Of a stretch of DNA of 64,000 nt, positions 8,321-17,198 are shown piece by piece. Within the stretch, counting starts at the first letter, position 1; the number at the start of each line of letters is the position of its first letter. The position numbers were made by a program, and so were the translations under genes. The notes beneath the pieces were generated by a model. That model made no database searches. It worked only from the letters and a program-made list of their open reading frames with translations, and was not told the DNA's origin. The DNA lies in contig CAJUFW010000001.1 of NCBI GenBank assembly GCA_910585655.1, positions 16,299-80,298 of the forward strand. Direction: 5' to 3'. The DNA comes from an uncultured Lachnospiraceae bacterium (lineage in GTDB: Bacteria > Bacillota > Clostridia > Lachnospirales > Lachnospiraceae).

Positions 8321-9811
8321 ATGGGAAAGTATATAATGGCTTTGGATCAGGGAACGACCAGTTCCCGTTGTATTTTATTTAATGAGGCAGGGGAAATCTG
8401 CAGTGTGGCACAGAAGGAGTTTACACAGATTTATCCACAGCCGGGTTGGGTAGAGCATAATCCGATGGAAATTTGGTCGTCTCAGCTTAGTGTAGCGACG
8501 GAAGCGATGGCGGCGCATGGAGTGAGCGCGGCGGATATTGCGGCGATTGGTATTACCAATCAGAGAGAAACGACGATTGTCTGGGACAAGCGGACGGGAG
8601 AGCCGGTCTATCATGCGATTGTCTGGCAGTGCAGGAGGACCGCATATATGCTAGATGAGTTGATGAAAGGAGACTTCCCGGATTATATCCGAGAGCATAC
8701 CGGGCTGCAGCCGGACGCTTATTTTTCTGCCAGTAAGCTAAAATGGATTTTAGACGAGGTGCCGGGGGTAAGGGAACGGGCGGAGCGCGGGGAACTGCTC
8801 TTTGGTACGGTAGACACATGGCTGATTTGGAATTTGACGAAGGGGAAGGTATTTGTTACCGATTATACCAATGCCTCTCGTACTATGCTGTTTGATATCC
8901 ATTCGCTGACATGGGATGATACGATGTTAGAGCGGCTGCAGATTCCAAAATGTATGCTGCCGGAGGTAAAGCCAAGCAGTACGATATATGGCTATACGGA
9001 CGAGTCTGTGCTGGGCGGGGAAATTCCGATTGCCGGAGCTGCCGGAGATCAGCAGGCGGCTTTGTTTGGGCAGTGCTGTTTTGAAAAAGGCGAAGTAAAA
9101 AATACATATGGGACAGGCTGTTTTTTGTTAATGAACATCGGAAGCAAACCGATTCTTTCTAGGAACGGCTTGGTGACGACGATTGCTGCCAGCCGACCGG
9201 GAGAACGGATTTATGCTCTGGAAGGCAGCGTATTCGTAGCCGGGGCGGCGATTCAGTGGCTGCGGGACGAAATGCGGATGATCCGCACTGCAGCGCAATC
9301 CGAAGAATATGCCAGATCCGTGCCGGATACCGGCGGCGTTTATATCGTACCGGCTTTTACCGGGCTGGGAGCGCCTCATTGGGATCAATATGCCAGAGGA
9401 ACGATGGTAGGCATTACCCGCGGCACCCAAAAAGAGCATGTGATTCGGGCGACACTAGAGGCGATCGCTTACCAGACAGTCGATGTGTTAAAGGCAATGG
9501 AGCAGGATTTAGAACTGACACTTTCTGGTCTTAAAGTAGATGGCGGGGCATCTGCCAATCACTTTTTGATGCAGTTTCAGTCGGATATTTTGGGGATTCC
9601 GGTAGAAAAGCCAACTTGTATCGAAACGACTGCTTTAGGAGCCGCTTATCTGGCTGGACTGGCTGTCGGTTACTGGTCGGACGAAGAAGCATTAAAGAAA
9701 AACTGGAAACAGGCGAGAGAGTATCAGCCGGATATGAATACCGAGCAGAGGGAGCGGCTGCTTCGGAATTGGAGGAGAGCGGTAGAGCGGGCAAAGGCTT
9801 GGGAAGAATAA
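8321..9811 (+). CDS. glpK: Glycerol kinase
   Basis: FGGY-family kinase phosphorylating glycerol to sn-glycerol-3-phosphate. The 496-residue length and motifs match GlpK: N-terminal [14 protein letters not shown] phosphate-1 motif, [18 protein letters not shown], the GTGCFLLMN phosphate-2 region and [19 protein letters not shown] near the C-terminus. RBS GGAGGT sits 9 nt before the ATG, and the gene follows folD by 14 bases, so it may share a transcript. A strong terminator follows. Its likely regulator, a GlpP-type antiterminator, is encoded far away at 61.2 kb. A second, more divergent FGGY kinase lies at 39.4 kb. Confidence 0.95.
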   Translation: MGKYIMALDQGTTSSRCILFNEAGEICSVAQKEFTQIYPQPGWVEHNPMEIWSSQLSVATEAMAAHGVSAADIAAIGITNQRETTIVWDKRTGEPVYHAIVWQCRRTAYMLDELMKGDFPDYIREHTGLQPDAYFSASKLKWILDEVPGVRERAERGELLFGTVDTWLIWNLTKGKVFVTDYTNASRTMLFDIHSLTWDDTMLERLQIPKCMLPEVKPSSTIYGYTDESVLGGEIPIAGAAGDQQAALFGQCCFEKGEVKNTYGTGCFLLMNIGSKPILSRNGLVTTIAASRPGERIYALEGSVFVAGAAIQWLRDEMRMIRTAAQSEEYARSVPDTGGVYIVPAFTGLGAPHWDQYARGTMVGITRGTQKEHVIRATLEAIAYQTVDVLKAMEQDLELTLSGLKVDGGASANHFLMQFQSDILGIPVEKPTCIETTALGAAYLAGLAVGYWSDEEALKKNWKQAREYQPDMNTEQRERLLRNWRRAVERAKAWEE

Positions 9812-9874
9812 GAAGGCATACGGACGTTGTTCTGCTGGGGGGATACGTTAGAGCAAATGTATTGGAAGAAATAT

Positions 9875-9924
9875 AGAAGAGGGACTGTCGCTTTTGCAGC
9901 AGCCCCTCTTCTTGGATGTTTTTT
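9875..9924 (+). terminator. Rho-independent terminator after glpK
   Basis: AGAAGAGGG...CCCCTCTTCT hairpin (9875-9912) followed by a T-rich tract at 9918-9924. It closes the glpK transcript and faces the convergent DUF2812 gene. Confidence 0.8.
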
Positions 9925-9925
9925 G

Positions 9926-9942
9926 GGAATTCTTTTTCATAA
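9926..9942. repeat. Fragment of the GAATTCTTTTTCA repeat family
   Basis: GGAATTCTTTTTCATA directly after the glpK terminator matches the right end of the longer repeats at 11.95, 32.15 and 59.4 kb. Only this end is present, so it is either a remnant or a short shared sequence. It touches the 3' end of the minus-strand DUF2812 gene. Confidence 0.4.
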
Positions 9943-10491
9943 GTTATCTTTTTTTACAAATTTCCAAAACTGGTATCCCGACCAGGAAAACAAGAATAAA
10001 TAGAACACTATCAGTCCGACATAAATCCAGGCCATCACCTGCTGGAAAGGATGATAAACCAGAAAATTCAGGATACATTGTGGAAGGAGAACAAAAAAGA
10101 ACAAGATAGAAAGAGGAAGAATACGCCCCTTTAGTACCTGCTTGATCATGTTGGATCGGGAACTGGCGTCGCAAAAAATTTCTTCTTCCCCATTCATCTC
10201 GGAAACCGGTTTACGGAAATAGCTGTAACCCCAAAAATCCTGGATATATTCCCAGCCGCAGTCTTCAAACATCTGGACATAAGCCGTGCTGTTGCTGTTT
10301 TTTTCCAGGTTGTAGTCTAACTGGTAAACAACGTCCTCCGGTTCGCATCGTTGAAAGAAGTAGACACCTAAGAAATTGACGGAGAGAAGCTTCCATCCGT
10401 TTTGATGCTGCCTGCGTAAATAGTCTTGTTCCTTTTGCCATTCTGGTACGGTAAAGAAACGGATTTCTGTTTTGGTATAGTTGTTTTTCAT
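9937..10491 (-). CDS. DUF2812 domain membrane protein
   Basis: A 184-residue protein whose N-terminal ~110 residues (FFTVPEWQKEQDYLRRQ; GWKLLSVNFLGVYFFQRCE; YVQMFEDCGWEYIQDFWGY) are typical of DUF2812, followed by two predicted membrane spans near residues 124-145 and 152-175. DUF2812 genes are characteristically paired with a PadR regulator, as here: the PadR gene ends 16 bases upstream on the same strand. Function is unknown; this arrangement is often linked to membrane-stress or drug-responsive loci, which is inference. The stop codon borders a repeat fragment. Confidence 0.85.
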   Translation of the reverse strand: MKNNYTKTEIRFFTVPEWQKEQDYLRRQHQNGWKLLSVNFLGVYFFQRCEPEDVVYQLDYNLEKNSNSTAYVQMFEDCGWEYIQDFWGYSYFRKPVSEMNGEEEIFCDASSRSNMIKQVLKGRILPLSILFFFVLLPQCILNFLVYHPFQQVMAWIYVGLIVFYLFLFSWSGYQFWKFVKKDNL

Positions 10492-10507
10492 GCTGTCATC
10501 CTCCTTT

Positions 10508-10891
10508 TCATTTTTTGTTTCTTATTTCATTGTGCGAAAGAAGCATAGTTGCTTCTATTTTTTCTTCATAGTCTTTTAGCTGGTATTCTTTTATATTCCG
10601 ACAGAGACGCCGGATTCGCTTTATTTCCAGATTTAATACTTCCTGTCCCAGAACGGTGATTTTATAAAGCTTTCGTTTTTCTTCTTCGCGGATAAATCGG
10701 ATCAGACCGTCTCGTTCCATTTTAGAGAGGCTTCCGTAAAGCGTACCGGGACTAATACGAATAGCACCATCAGTCAGTTCTTCTACCTGCTGTACAATCC
10801 GGTAGCCATGTGCCTCTGTCTGCAGGCATAAAAGAATATAGAAGCTGGTTTCTGTCATTGGCATGTAAACTTTTTTTATATGGGAATTCAA
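10508..10891 (-). CDS. PadR family transcriptional regulator
   Basis: 127 residues with the PadR winged-helix signature: SFYILLCLQTEAHGYRIVQQV, then the GTLYGSLSKMERDGLI recognition helix and wing, then a short C-terminal helix for dimerisation. It probably represses its own operon with the downstream DUF2812 gene. A perfect 19-bp palindrome about 80 bases upstream of its start (10970-10988) is the obvious operator candidate. Confidence 0.93.
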   Translation of the reverse strand: MNSHIKKVYMPMTETSFYILLCLQTEAHGYRIVQQVEELTDGAIRISPGTLYGSLSKMERDGLIRFIREEEKRKLYKITVLGQEVLNLEIKRIRRLCRNIKEYQLKDYEEKIEATMLLSHNEIRNKK

Positions 10892-10969
10892 ATTATCACC
10901 TCACATTCCGGCGGTTGGGTAGACTCTAAGCAGAAAAAATAAATAACAGTGCAATCTATCGTATTCAGA

Positions 10970-10988
10970 TATATCGAACTTCGATATA
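10970..10988. promoter_or_regulatory. Palindromic operator, probably for PadR
   Basis: TATATCGAACTTCGATATA is a perfect palindrome around a single central base. It lies in the 311-base gap between padR (minus) and the formate/nitrite-type transporter (plus), in the promoter region of padR. PadR proteins bind such dyads; the assignment rests on position only. Confidence 0.6.
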
Positions 10989-11130
10989 GTAAGAATAGCA
11001 TAGGGAAGGGAATTTGTCAAGAAACACATTGTGGGTTGCTTATCAAGTATAATTTTTCAGGAAAGGAAGCTGAAGTCGGCAGTGAAGGAACAACGTTGTG
11101 AAAAATAAGACATCCCGCAGCAAGTAAGGA

Positions 11131-11159
11131 TTGAATATCCGACCAAAACGTGGTAAAAT
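11131..11159 (+). promoter_or_regulatory. Sigma-A promoter for the FNT transporter gene
   Basis: TTGAAT (11131-11136), 17-nt spacer, TAAAAT (11154-11159), about 43 bases before the ATG at 11203. The rest of the 10892-11202 gap shows only the palindrome near 10.97 kb. Confidence 0.5.
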
Positions 11160-11202
11160 CAAAAGCGGGAACAGAAGAGAATAGAAGGGGGTACATAGGG
11201 AT

Positions 11203-11796
11203 ATGGCAAAGCTGCAGTTGTTTATCAAAGCAATTTATGCAGGATTTATGATTGGAATTGGGGGAATTGTCTATTTATCCGTGGAAAATAAGGTAATCGG
11301 ATCGTTGCTTTTCTCGTTTGGACTGCTGACGATAGTCACACAGGGCTTCGCTCTTTATACCGGAAAGATCGGTTTTATCAAAAGCCCTAAGGAATTATTT
11401 GATATGCTGATTATCATTGCCGGAAATTTCGCCGGTACGTTTCTGACTGCGGTTTTGGCTAAGGCGGCGCATTTGAATATCACTACGGCAGAGCTGGTGG
11501 ATAAAAAACTGGATAACACGATCTGGAACGTTTTTTTACTGGCGATATTTTGCGGTGTGATGATGTATTTGGCGATTGACAATTTCAACAAAGCAAAAAA
11601 CCATCTTTTTATTATTGCGCCGGTGATGATCTTTATTCTGTCCGGATTTGAACACTCTATAGCAGATATGTTTTATTTCCATCTGGCAGGAGCCTATCAG
11701 GGGAAGGCGTTTCTCTACCTCGGCGTGATGCTTTTAGGAAACGGGATTGGAGCAGTGCTGTTTAAAAATCTTGTTAAATTTGGTGCATTGGAATAA
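11203..11796 (+). CDS. Formate/nitrite transporter family protein (short form)
   Basis: Integral membrane protein of 197 residues with about six hydrophobic spans (residues 7-26, 30-50, 65-90, 107-123, 134-155, 165-185). FNT-like features include SFGLLTIVTQGFALYTGK, the segment AGNFAGTF and FILSGFEHSIADMFYF, which resembles the GFEHxxxNM signature of FocA/NirC channels. At under 200 residues it is much shorter than the usual 260-290, a form seen in Clostridia; substrate (formate, nitrite or another small anion) cannot be fixed. Start chosen at ATG 11203, preceded by AGAAGGGGG. Confidence 0.8.
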   Translation: MAKLQLFIKAIYAGFMIGIGGIVYLSVENKVIGSLLFSFGLLTIVTQGFALYTGKIGFIKSPKELFDMLIIIAGNFAGTFLTAVLAKAAHLNITTAELVDKKLDNTIWNVFLLAIFCGVMMYLAIDNFNKAKNHLFIIAPVMIFILSGFEHSIADMFYFHLAGAYQGKAFLYLGVMLLGNGIGAVLFKNLVKFGALE

Positions 11797-11831
11797 TTTT
11801 TTAAAACTGTCTCACAATGAAAAAGTGAACC

Positions 11832-11860
11832 TTTTCATCTGGGAGGGTTTGTGCTATACT
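11832..11860 (+). promoter_or_regulatory. Candidate promoter ahead of a hairpin transcript
   Basis: TTTTCA (11832-11837), 17-nt spacer, TATACT (11855-11860). Transcription would start just before the long hairpin at 11869-11940, giving either a short RNA or an attenuated leader for the hydrolase gene. Confidence 0.4.
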
Positions 11861-11868
11861 CTGTGCCA

Positions 11869-11948
11869 GAAGGCGGGCATAACGATGGCTGGACGCGGGG
11901 TAGAATGGCAGGATTTCAGCAGACATCGTTATCCTGCCTCTATTTTTT
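11869..11948 (+). terminator. Long hairpin with T tract (terminator, attenuator or small RNA)
   Basis: AGGCGGGCATAACGATG pairs with CATCGTTATCCTGCCT, extended inward by GCTG/CAGC, leaving a loop of about 30 nt; CTATTTTTTAT follows. It has the shape of an intrinsic terminator and sits directly downstream of a promoter-like sequence and upstream of a palindromic repeat. Confidence 0.55.
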
Positions 11949-12035
11949 ATATGATAGGAAAGTTCTCCGAACTTCCCTATCATACAAAAAACCCTCCGGG
12001 CAGGATTCTTATTTATATCAGTGGAATTCTTTTTC
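11949..12035. repeat. Intergenic palindromic repeat, copy A
   Basis: A near-perfect palindrome at 11950-11984 (arms TATGATAGG and CCTATCATA, core AAGTTCTCCGAACTT), followed by CCCTCCGGG, GGATTC and an end AGTGGAATTCTTTTTCACT. The first ~50 bases match the repeat at 59.4 kb almost exactly. Compared with that copy the middle is shortened. It lies between a transporter and a hydrolase gene and codes for nothing. Confidence 0.6.
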
Positions 12036-12072
12036 ACTAGGCTTTAATTTTACGAAAAAAGGGGATAGAAAG

Positions 12073-13041
12073 ATGAAGGTAATACAAAAAACAATCGGGG
12101 AACATGCCGTATTGACCGGATACCTGCATGAGCCAAGCCAAGAAATGGGAAATATCAGCGCTTATCCGGCGATGTTGGTGCTGCCGGGCGGCGGCTTCCG
12201 TTTTTGCAGTGAACGGGAGGGCGAGCCGGTGGCAATGGCTTTTTTTGCAGAAGGCTATCAGGCGTTTGTCCTGGATTATACGACGGTCACAAAGAAGCCG
12301 GACGCGGTGATGGGAGATCCGATGAAGGACACCGAACTGGCGTTAAAGTACCTTCGTGATCAAACGGAGGAATGGCATATTGCACCGGGAAAGGTAGCGA
12401 TGATTGGCTTTTCCGGCGGCGGGCATCTGGCGGCAGCAGTGGCGACGCATGGCGAGGAGCGTCCGGATGCGCTGGTACTCGGATATCCGGGGATTATCCA
12501 CAGCGACTTACGCGCCTTAGACTGCCCGGATATTGTGGAATCCGTAGACAGCCAGACGCCGCCGTCTTTTATTTTCAGTACCAGGGACGACAAGGTGACG
12601 CCGCCGGCACATCCGTTGGCATTTGCCCAGGCATTAAATACCGCCGGTGTGGATTTTGAACTACATATTTTCCGCAGCGGAGTACATGGGCTTTCCTTGG
12701 GAAAAACGTTGACGAGCAGCGGTTTTCGCGACAATGTGAATGCGGATTTTGCCGGATGGTTTCCGATGTGTGTTCGCTGGCTGCGCGATAGGTTAGGAGA
12801 TTTTACGATTTATGGCGTCAACGACGGCAGAACCGGGAAATACAGCATTGATACCGTTTTATCCGAGCTTTTGGCGTCCGCAGAAGCGAAAGCTCTGGTG
12901 CTAGAAGCCTTTCCGGCGGTAGAAGGGATGGCTGCAAATCCGATGGCAGGGCATATGAGTCTGCGGCAAATCAAAGGAATGCTTCCAGGCGTATCGGAAG
13001 AAGTATTGGGAAAGCTAGACGAAGCGCTGTTAAAATTATAA
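12073..13041 (+). CDS. Alpha/beta hydrolase (carboxylesterase/deacetylase type)
   Basis: 322-residue alpha/beta hydrolase of the BD-FAE/lipase-like type. The oxyanion segment LPGGGFRFCSEREGEP lies near residue 38, the nucleophile is Ser114 in GFSGGG, and Asp in STRDDKVTP plus His in SGVHGLS complete a plausible triad. Likely removes acyl groups from carbohydrate. The C-terminal ~75 residues are an extra small helical region. The start is ATG 12073, preceded by AAAGGGGATAG; a longer in-frame reading would run through the palindromic repeat and is rejected. Glycogen phosphorylase follows 60 bases later. Confidence 0.82.
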   Translation: MKVIQKTIGEHAVLTGYLHEPSQEMGNISAYPAMLVLPGGGFRFCSEREGEPVAMAFFAEGYQAFVLDYTTVTKKPDAVMGDPMKDTELALKYLRDQTEEWHIAPGKVAMIGFSGGGHLAAAVATHGEERPDALVLGYPGIIHSDLRALDCPDIVESVDSQTPPSFIFSTRDDKVTPPAHPLAFAQALNTAGVDFELHIFRSGVHGLSLGKTLTSSGFRDNVNADFAGWFPMCVRWLRDRLGDFTIYGVNDGRTGKYSIDTVLSELLASAEAKALVLEAFPAVEGMAANPMAGHMSLRQIKGMLPGVSEEVLGKLDEALLKL

Positions 13042-13101
13042 GCAGGAATTTTTTTAAAAAGGATTGCTTACAATAAGAAAAAGAGTGATAAAGGAAAAAG
13101 A

Positions 13102-15381
13102 ATGGAGGAACTCGAATTCATGAAAGAGCGGGTAGAGCGTATTTTAAAGGAGCAATACCAGAAAAGCTGCGGGGAATGCAGTGCGAAGGAGGTCTATGTC
13201 GCGCTGCTGCAGGCGGTCAAAGAGGAGATGGCAGATCGGAAGCTGACGGAAGGAAAGAAAAAGCTGTATTACATTTCGGCAGAGTTCTTGATTGGAAAGC
13301 TTCTGGCAGGCAACCTAATCAATTTAGGCACCTATGAGGAAATGGATACGTATTTAAAAGAGCATGGTTTTTCTATGACGGAAATGGAAGAACTGGAACC
13401 GGAGCCGTCTCTTGGAAACGGCGGACTGGGACGTTTGGCAGCATGTTTTTTGGATTCCATTGCGACTTTGGGACTGCCGGGAGACGGGGTTGGTCTGAAT
13501 TACCATTTTGGCTTGTTCCGTCAGAGATTTGCGGATCATAAGCAGATGGAGGAGCCAAACCCATGGATCGAGGATCAGAGCTGGCTGACCAAAACAGACG
13601 TCAGCTATGAGGTGTCTTTTGGCGGCGGGCTGACTGTGACCTCCCGGATGTATGACATTGACGTGGCAGGCTATGAGAGCGGACGGAATAAGCTGCATCT
13701 ATTTGATTTGGAAACGGTGGACGAGGGTATCGTAGAAGAAGGGATTGACTTTGACAAGGAAGATATCAGACGGAATCTGACGCTCTTTTTGTATCCGGAC
13801 GACAGCGACGATGCCGGACGGCTGCTGCGGATTTATCAGCAATATTTTATGGTCAGCAATGGGGCGCAGATGATTTTAGAGGAGATCAAGCAAAAAGGCG
13901 GGAAACTGACAGAACTGCCGGAATATGCAGTGATTCAGATCAACGACACCCATCCGACGATGGTGATTCCGGAGTTAATCCGTCTGCTGATGAAAGAGGG
14001 AATCGAACAGGACGAGGCGATCCGTCTGGTAAGCCAGACCTGCGCGTATACCAATCATACGATTCTGGCGGAAGCATTGGAAACCTGGCCGCTTAAATAT
14101 CTGGAAAAAGCGGTACCGCAGCTTGTTCCGATTATCAAGGTATTGGATGAAAAGGTAAGGGCATCGACCAAGGATCGGAAGACCGTGATCATCGACCGGA
14201 AGAAACAGGTGCATATGGCGCATATTTGTATCCATTATGGATTCAGCACGAACGGAGTAGCGGCGCTGCATACGGATATTTTAAAGGAAAGCGAGTTAAA
14301 GGCATTTTATAAGCTTTATCCGGAGCGTTTCCAGAATAAGACGAATGGTATTACGTTCCGCCGCTGGCTGCTTTACAGTAATCAGGAGCTGACCGCCCTG
14401 ATAGAACGTTTGATTGGAAATGGCTTTAAGCGGGATGCCGAGGAGTTGAAAAAACTGGAGGCATTTGTAGAGGACGAGCAGGTATTAGAAGAGCTTTTGG
14501 CGATTAAGCAGAAGAAAAAAGAGGATCTGGCAGAGCATTTGCAGACCAAGGGCATTACGGTCAATCCGGCTTCGATCTTCGACATTCAAATCAAGCGTCT
14601 GCATGAGTACAAACGCCAGCAGATGAACGCTCTTTATCTGATTTATAAATATTTGGAAATCAAAAAAGGAAGAAAGCCGTCTATGCCGTTGACAATGCTG
14701 TTCGGCGCAAAGGCAGCTCCGGCTTATATCATTGCAAAAGATATCATCCATTTGATTTTGTGTCTGCAGGAGCTTTGTGAAAAGGATCCGGAAGTAAGCC
14801 CGTATTTAAAGGTTGTTATGGTGGAAAATTATAACGTTTCCTTAGCGGAAAAACTGATTCCGGCGTGTGATATTTCCGAGCAGATTTCTCTCGCTTCCAA
14901 GGAAGCAAGCGGTACCGGCAATATGAAATTTATGCTAAACGGAGCGGTAACGCTTGGTACCATGGACGGCGCCAATGTAGAGATTTTTGATTTGGTCGGA
15001 CGGGAAAATATGTATCTGTTCGGAGAGTCAAGCGATACCGTAATTGAGCATTACAAGCGGGAGGACTATCATCCGACCAAGGTACTGGCACAGGATATCC
15101 GTCTGCAGAACTTAGTGGATTTTATCGTCGGACCGGAACTGACGGCGATAGGGGATAAGGAAAACCTGACCAGGCTTTATAACGAGATCGTCGGGAAGGA
15201 CTGGTTTATGGCGCTCCTAGATCTAAAGGATTATATCATTACCAAGGAATGGGCGTTAGAGGATTACGAGGATCGGAAGGAATGGGCAAAGAAGATGTTA
15301 ATCAACATCAGTCAGTCAGGGTATTTCTCTTCGGATCGGACGATTGCCGAATACAACCGGGATATCTGGAAACTGTCATAA
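13102..15381 (+). CDS. glgP: Glycogen/starch/alpha-glucan phosphorylase
   Basis: GT35 phosphorylase releasing glucose-1-phosphate from alpha-1,4-glucans. The 759-residue protein contains [17 protein letters not shown], the DTHPT segment, and the pyridoxal-phosphate lysine K609 in [12 protein letters not shown]. Slightly shorter than enzymes of ~800-840 residues, with the reduced N-terminal regulatory region usual in Firmicutes. The malQ gene follows after 56 bases, forming a glucan-degrading pair. The ATG gives [15 protein letters not shown]; the internal ATG at residue 7 is less well placed. Confidence 0.96.
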   Translation: MEELEFMKERVERILKEQYQKSCGECSAKEVYVALLQAVKEEMADRKLTEGKKKLYYISAEFLIGKLLAGNLINLGTYEEMDTYLKEHGFSMTEMEELEPEPSLGNGGLGRLAACFLDSIATLGLPGDGVGLNYHFGLFRQRFADHKQMEEPNPWIEDQSWLTKTDVSYEVSFGGGLTVTSRMYDIDVAGYESGRNKLHLFDLETVDEGIVEEGIDFDKEDIRRNLTLFLYPDDSDDAGRLLRIYQQYFMVSNGAQMILEEIKQKGGKLTELPEYAVIQINDTHPTMVIPELIRLLMKEGIEQDEAIRLVSQTCAYTNHTILAEALETWPLKYLEKAVPQLVPIIKVLDEKVRASTKDRKTVIIDRKKQVHMAHICIHYGFSTNGVAALHTDILKESELKAFYKLYPERFQNKTNGITFRRWLLYSNQELTALIERLIGNGFKRDAEELKKLEAFVEDEQVLEELLAIKQKKKEDLAEHLQTKGITVNPASIFDIQIKRLHEYKRQQMNALYLIYKYLEIKKGRKPSMPLTMLFGAKAAPAYIIAKDIIHLILCLQELCEKDPEVSPYLKVVMVENYNVSLAEKLIPACDISEQISLASKEASGTGNMKFMLNGAVTLGTMDGANVEIFDLVGRENMYLFGESSDTVIEHYKREDYHPTKVLAQDIRLQNLVDFIVGPELTAIGDKENLTRLYNEIVGKDWFMALLDLKDYIITKEWALEDYEDRKEWAKKMLINISQSGYFSSDRTIAEYNRDIWKLS

Positions 15382-15437
15382 GAAAATAAATCCTAGAGAT
15401 ACGGCGGCAGAAGCGCTGCCGGAGAGGAGAGGATCAG

Positions 15438-16892
15438 ATGGGAAAAGAAGCAGGAATTTTAATGCCGGTTTCCGCTCTTCCGGGAAGACACGGTATCGGG
15501 GATTTTGGAAGTAGCAGCTATGAATTTGTCGATCAGATCGCGCAGGCAGGATTAAAGATCTGGCAGATTCTTCCGCTTGGCCCGCTGGGGTATGGAAATT
15601 CCCCGTACCAGCCGTATTCTTCCTTTGCGGGAGATGAGCTTTATATCAGCCTGGACAGACTTTGGCAGGAGGGCTTACTTGGGAAAACACCTTCTTTTGA
15701 AAAGTTTTCTACAAGTGTAGATTATCAAGCCGTACGGGAGTTTAAGTCGGATTGGCTAAAAAAAGCGTATCGGAAGTTTCGACCAAACGAGGAATACGAA
15801 GCCTTTGTCAAACAGGAGTGGGTGCGTTCCTATGCGATTTATCTGACCTTTAAAAAAGCAAACGAGCTAAGAAGCTGGCTGGAATGGCCGAAAAAGCAAA
15901 AGGAATACTGGAAAAAGCCGTTTGATTTGGAGGAGGCAGGCTTTGAAGAAAGCGTTCAGTACGAAATGTTTGTCCAGTATGAATTTTATCATCAGTGGAT
16001 GACGTTAAAAGCCTATGCCAATCAGAAAGGCGTGCAGATCATGGGAGATATCCCGTTTTATGTCGGGATTGATTCCCTGGATGTCTGGGCGAATCAGGAT
16101 TGCTTTTTACTGGACAAGGCGGGGAATCCTAAGTGGATTGCCGGAGTACCGCCGGATTATTTTAGTGAAACCGGGCAGCGCTGGGGGAATCCGATTTATA
16201 ACTGGAAGCATTTAAAAGAAACCGGATTCGAGTTCTGGATCAGCCGTCTGGCTTATACGGCGAAGCTGTTTGATATCATCCGGATCGATCATTTCCGGGC
16301 GTTTGATACGTACTGGCGGATTCCATCCTCTTGTCCGACCGCGATAGAGGGAAAATGGATGTTGGCTCCGGGCTATGAATTTTTTGATACGCTGTTTGAA
16401 CAGTATCCGGATATCCATATTATTGTGGAGGATTTGGGAGATTTGCGCCCGAAGGTACACAAGCTGCGGGATCATTACAATTTTATGGGAATGAAAGTGC
16501 TGCAGTTTACCTTTGATCCGCTGGAGACAAACAATGACTTCCCGGATCGGGAAAATATGATCCTGTATACCGGGACACACGATAACCAGACCGTGATGGG
16601 ATGGTATCGTTCTCAAAAGCCGAAATTCCGTCGGGCTACCTTGCAGCAGCTACGGGAAGCCGGGTTAGAGGAAGGAAAAGTAAGCGATCGTTTTATCCAG
16701 ATGAGCTTAGCCAGCATCGCCAATATCGTAGTCGTACCGATGTGGGATTTCCTTGGGCTCGATGACTCTGCCCGTGTAAACACCCCTGGTACGCTCGGTT
16801 CCCCGAACTGGGAATGGAGGATGAAGTCTTTTACGGCGTTTCAGAAAAAACTGCCGTGGATTACAGAGCAGATAAAACAAAGCGGACGATAG
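15438..16892 (+). CDS. malQ: 4-alpha-glucanotransferase (amylomaltase)
   Basis: GH77 disproportionating enzyme that extends maltodextrins so the phosphorylase encoded just upstream can use them. 484 residues, the normal bacterial length. Catalytic residues are visible: nucleophile Asp284 in RIDHFRAF, acid/base Glu331 in VEDLGDL and Asp382 in THDNQT. The N-terminal GILMPVSALPGRHGIGDFG motif is also diagnostic. A GAGGAGAGGAT ribosome-binding site precedes the ATG, and a strong terminator follows the gene. Confidence 0.97.
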   Translation: MGKEAGILMPVSALPGRHGIGDFGSSSYEFVDQIAQAGLKIWQILPLGPLGYGNSPYQPYSSFAGDELYISLDRLWQEGLLGKTPSFEKFSTSVDYQAVREFKSDWLKKAYRKFRPNEEYEAFVKQEWVRSYAIYLTFKKANELRSWLEWPKKQKEYWKKPFDLEEAGFEESVQYEMFVQYEFYHQWMTLKAYANQKGVQIMGDIPFYVGIDSLDVWANQDCFLLDKAGNPKWIAGVPPDYFSETGQRWGNPIYNWKHLKETGFEFWISRLAYTAKLFDIIRIDHFRAFDTYWRIPSSCPTAIEGKWMLAPGYEFFDTLFEQYPDIHIIVEDLGDLRPKVHKLRDHYNFMGMKVLQFTFDPLETNNDFPDRENMILYTGTHDNQTVMGWYRSQKPKFRRATLQQLREAGLEEGKVSDRFIQMSLASIANIVVVPMWDFLGLDDSARVNTPGTLGSPNWEWRMKSFTAFQKKLPWITEQIKQSGR

Positions 16893-16935
16893 AAACATGA
16901 TAGGATAATAGCCAGATTCTGTGCTGGCAGTAATA

Positions 16936-16990
16936 CCCCGGAAGGGATGGCAAAACAAGTGTCGATTCTTTCCGGGGTCGTTTTATTTTA
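16936..16990 (+). terminator. Terminator after malQ
   Basis: CCCCGGAA...TTTCCGGGG hairpin (16936-16977) with a ~24-nt loop followed by TCGTTTTATTTT. The remainder of the 306-base gap up to 17198 is A+T-rich and holds a TATAAT at 17111-17116 that could be the -10 box of the next gene; no convincing -35 was seen. Confidence 0.75.
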
Positions 16991-17198
16991 AAGATACCAG
17001 CAGGATTTTTGGGTAAAATTTCCCTTTCCCAGAAAAAAGAAAAATAGAAAAAAGATAATTTTTGTCTATATAAAGTTAATTATCAGAAAGAAAAATACTT
17101 ATGTTCCTGTTATAATGAAACGAGAAAAGAATTCTTTTTCTGGTTTGAATTATGAGTAGCAGTAAAAAAAGAGAAAAAAGAAAAATAGGAGGAACAAA

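Noticed and set aside
11851-12072. N-terminal extension of the alpha/beta hydrolase
   Set aside because: The extension would translate a palindromic repeat and lacks an RBS; ATG 12073 has AAAGGGGATAG and gives a normal fold start.
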